Shown: positions 61,588-64,000 of the stretch, piece by piece
Layout: every line of letters starts with the position of its first letter
Numbering within the stretch: the first letter of the stretch is position 1
Source of the DNA: Woeseiaceae bacterium
Lineage (GTDB): Bacteria; Pseudomonadota; Gammaproteobacteria; Steroidobacterales; Woeseiaceae
Assembly: GCA_011772865.1 (NCBI GenBank)
Contig: WVYQ01000020.1
Coordinates: forward strand, 101,168-165,167
Length of the DNA stretch: 64,000 nt
Reading direction: 5' to 3'
Program-made: the position numbers and the translations under genes
The notes under the pieces: model-generated
Databases searched by the model: none
Seen by the model: the letters and a program-made list of their open reading frames with translations, nothing else
What the model was told of the DNA's origin: nothing

Positions 61588-63320
61588 TGCTTGCTGGTAG
61601 CGCCCTCGGGTAACGCGAAGAACTGCAGTTCACCAAGCTCGCCTTCGAGGGACTGGAGTTTCTCCGGTCCTTCATCATTGAGGTGCTCGACCCAGCGCCG
61701 TGCATCGGTCATGTAATGATCATAGAGTTGCTTGCGCAGCGGCAGCGACAGGATGGCCGGCTCCCCTTCTTCATGTTCGAGTGCAGCATCGAGCTCGAAC
61801 CGCGGTAGCTGACAGCAATCATTCTTGTGTGACCAGGTGCCTGTCGAGAGATCGAAATCGTAAAGCGCCAGGAAACGGTATCCGTTATTGGCGACGAAAT
61901 GTACGGCATCGATGACGTAGTTCGCCTCGGCATCGTCCATGACCCAGTGCAATCCGACGCGACACCAGCCCGGCTTCATGCCGCAATGCCCTTGCTGGAC
62001 GACGTGGCGGTAACGTTCTGACGTTTCGAGGTCGATATTGAGAAGCCGATGGCCGTAAGGACCGGCACACGAGCATCCCGCCCGCGACTGAATTCCGAAC
62101 AGGTCGTTCAGCAAAGCAGTGACGAACTTGTGATGCAGGTAGTGGCCACGGTCATCCTTGATGTTGAACGACATGATGCCGACGCGCCGTGACGCATCGG
62201 GATTGCCGAGAATTTCGATGTTGTCGTTCCCGGCCCAGCTCTCCAGGGCGCGGCTTGTCAGTTCGTACTCACGTTGCTCGATAACCTCGACGCCGACCCG
62301 ATCCTTGATCTCGAACACGAGGCCTGCCTTGAGCGTCTGTAACACGCCCGGTGTGCCGGCTTTCTCGCGCTCCTCGATACGGCTAATGAAGTCCTGATCC
62401 GTGGGGCCGACATAGTCGACCGTGCCGCCGGCACTCATGCTGGGCGGCAGATCACGATTGTAGATACGCTCGTTAAAGACGAGTACGCCACTGGAACCGG
62501 GTCCGCCAAGAAATTTGTGCGGCGATATAAAAATCGCGTCGATCGACGGGTCCTCATCGCCGACCGGTTCCGGGTTCATGTCGATCTCGACATACGGTGC
62601 GCATGCCGCATAGTCGAAACAGGCGATAGCGCCGTAGCGATGCAGCAAAGCCGAGATATCGCGTACATTGCTGCGAATCCCGGTTACGTTTGACGCAGCC
62701 GAGAACGAACCGATCCGCAGCCGGTCCCGGTATTCGGGCGCCTGTAACAGTTCCTCGAGATGACTGAGGTCGATACTGCCATCGCCCGTTAACCGGACTT
62801 CAACGGACGTCGCGAGCGACTGGCGCCATGAAATCTCGTTCGAGTGATGTTCATAAGGTCCGACGAAAACGATCGGACGATGCTTGTCGAGCATGTCTGC
62901 AAATGCCCGTGAATCGAAATCGCCTTCGGAAGCATCGAGCAGCTTGTCGATATTCAGGCGCGTCACCGGAGACAGCGAGACTCCGACGATTTGCTGTAGC
63001 TTGTCGATCGCTCCGGTTGCACCCGTCCCGCAGGCAATGATCCGCCCCGAAGCGCCGGCATTGACCGATTTCTTGATCGCTTCTTCAGCCTCGTGCAGCA
63101 GCTGGGTCATGCTGCGGCCTGTGATGTCGTCCTCGGTATGCGTGTTAGCGTAGACGCGCTGCAGGCTCTGCAGATACGACTCGACGAACCGTAAACAGCG
63201 CCCCGACGCCGTATAGTCGCAGTACACCATCAGCCGCTCGCCGAACGGCGTCTTAAACGTCGAATCGACCCCGACAATTTGTTGTCTCAGGTCGGCCGGG
63301 GTCAATTTTCTTTTATTCAA
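61584..63320 (-). CDS. Class V aminotransferase/cysteine desulfurase-like PLP enzyme with C-terminal extension
   Basis: SPHKFLGGPGSSGVLVFNERIYN PLP-Lys motif; SRAGCSCAGPYGHRLLNID; 578 aa; TTG start overlapping the upstream gene. Confidence 0.82.
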   Translation of the reverse strand: MNKRKLTPADLRQQIVGVDSTFKTPFGERLMVYCDYTASGRCLRFVESYLQSLQRVYANTHTEDDITGRSMTQLLHEAEEAIKKSVNAGASGRIIACGTGATGAIDKLQQIVGVSLSPVTRLNIDKLLDASEGDFDSRAFADMLDKHRPIVFVGPYEHHSNEISWRQSLATSVEVRLTGDGSIDLSHLEELLQAPEYRDRLRIGSFSAASNVTGIRSNVRDISALLHRYGAIACFDYAACAPYVEIDMNPEPVGDEDPSIDAIFISPHKFLGGPGSSGVLVFNERIYNRDLPPSMSAGGTVDYVGPTDQDFISRIEEREKAGTPGVLQTLKAGLVFEIKDRVGVEVIEQREYELTSRALESWAGNDNIEILGNPDASRRVGIMSFNIKDDRGHYLHHKFVTALLNDLFGIQSRAGCSCAGPYGHRLLNIDLETSERYRHVVQQGHCGMKPGWCRVGLHWVMDDAEANYVIDAVHFVANNGYRFLALYDFDLSTGTWSHKNDCCQLPRFELDAALEHEEGEPAILSLPLRKQLYDHYMTDARRWVEHLNDEGPEKLQSLEGELGELQFFALPEGATSKH

Positions 63321-63987
63321 GTACAGCCTCTTCGATGGAATTTACGATATCACCGGGAACGCCCATATTAGCCGTGAAAGCCCGGTAACCGGAATCCCAG
63401 AAGTATAACTGCATTCGCCACATCTGGCCGTAATGCAGCACCTGCGTCTGTCCGCCTTCCCTGACGATTAATACCTCGGTCGGCAGTGCTGCCACATGAT
63501 CCACGCCCGGGTATGGAGACAGGTTGCTCTTGCCTTCCTTGCGATAGCGTGAATTGATACTGATCATACGATCTTCGATGAACGGATTCGTGAGGCCGAG
63601 GTGCACGACGTCGTCGCGCAGACGGATCTGCGATACAAGCTGCCAGCCACCAGGTTCGTCCGCGTTTGCCACTGCGTCTTCTTCGAGACTTGCGACCACC
63701 CGTTCGACAACATTGTCGAAGTTGGCAGCCTCATCTTCAATGATGACCAGCTGGCTCTTCTCCCACTTGCGAAATTTAGCCATCATCCGTGCCGGGCCGT
63801 CACCCTTGTACTTGTTGTAATGCTTCTCGGAACGAAGCGGCTCGGCTTGCACGCTGACGACCTGTCCGGGAATCGTCTTGACCAGATCCCTGATCTCATC
63901 AGCTGCGATTCCGGCCGCCTCCACGAGCGCATCGTAGTTGGGCGACTCCGCAAAGTAGATCATTGCGTGCGCAACAGGGTTTGCCAT
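63313..63987 (-). CDS. Unrecognised conserved-looking protein, overlaps the PLP enzyme
   Basis: 224-aa ORF MANPVAHAMIYFAESPNYDALVEAAGIAADEIRDLV...; 8-bp overlap with the next gene; amino-acid composition normal for a protein. Confidence 0.65.
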   Translation of the reverse strand: MANPVAHAMIYFAESPNYDALVEAAGIAADEIRDLVKTIPGQVVSVQAEPLRSEKHYNKYKGDGPARMMAKFRKWEKSQLVIIEDEAANFDNVVERVVASLEEDAVANADEPGGWQLVSQIRLRDDVVHLGLTNPFIEDRMISINSRYRKEGKSNLSPYPGVDHVAALPTEVLIVREGGQTQVLHYGQMWRMQLYFWDSGYRAFTANMGVPGDIVNSIEEAVLE

Positions 63988-64000
63988 ATTGACGAATGTG

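Overview
This 64-kb window looks like a GC-rich gammaproteobacterial chromosome with high coding density. I saw no tRNA, rRNA, phage, IS element or CRISPR array. Positions 1-20711 (minus strand) carry a conserved housekeeping block: rpsB-tsf-pyrH-frr-uppS-cdsA-rseP-bamA-skp-lpxD-fabZ-lpxA-lpxB-rnhB-dnaE-accA-tilS-pyrG (pyrG is cut by the window start). The canonical dxr gene is missing between cdsA and rseP. Next come map-glnD-dapD-arsC-like (+), then a phosphate region (pstSCAB, porin-phoU-dsbB, phoB-phoR) interleaved with dapE. That region has three readable Pho-box-like 11-bp tandem half-site arrays. From about 36 kb to 64 kb the content is more lineage-specific: tsaB, a DinG-like helicase, GTP-type PEPCK, a cyclase-FHA fusion, a methyltransferase, dusA, an M20 peptidase, a VOC lipoprotein with a tiny Gly/Tyr-rich lipoprotein, an OPT transporter with a small membrane partner, an ACAD/APH-kinase pair, a TrxR-like FNR, a TonB receptor, an atypical pyruvate kinase, a cysteine synthase, an MltF-like lytic transglycosylase, a cytochrome-b/HdrD-like electron-transfer pair, and a class-V PLP enzyme overlapping an unrecognised protein. 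The main points of interest are: (1) ribosomal protein S2 with a ~160-aa acidic then histone-H1-like C-terminal tail, encoded partly by perfect minisatellite repeats and preceded by a pseudoknot-type leader; (2) the missing dxr; (3) a PhoB-box-controlled, non-OprP-like porin in an apparent operon with phoU and dsbB; (4) all six convergent gene pairs being fused tail to tail (-23 to +6 bp), four of them at CTAG/TAGCTA stop-codon palindromes; (5) several coupled two-gene modules. All calls come from reading the sequence and supplied translations; no database search was run.
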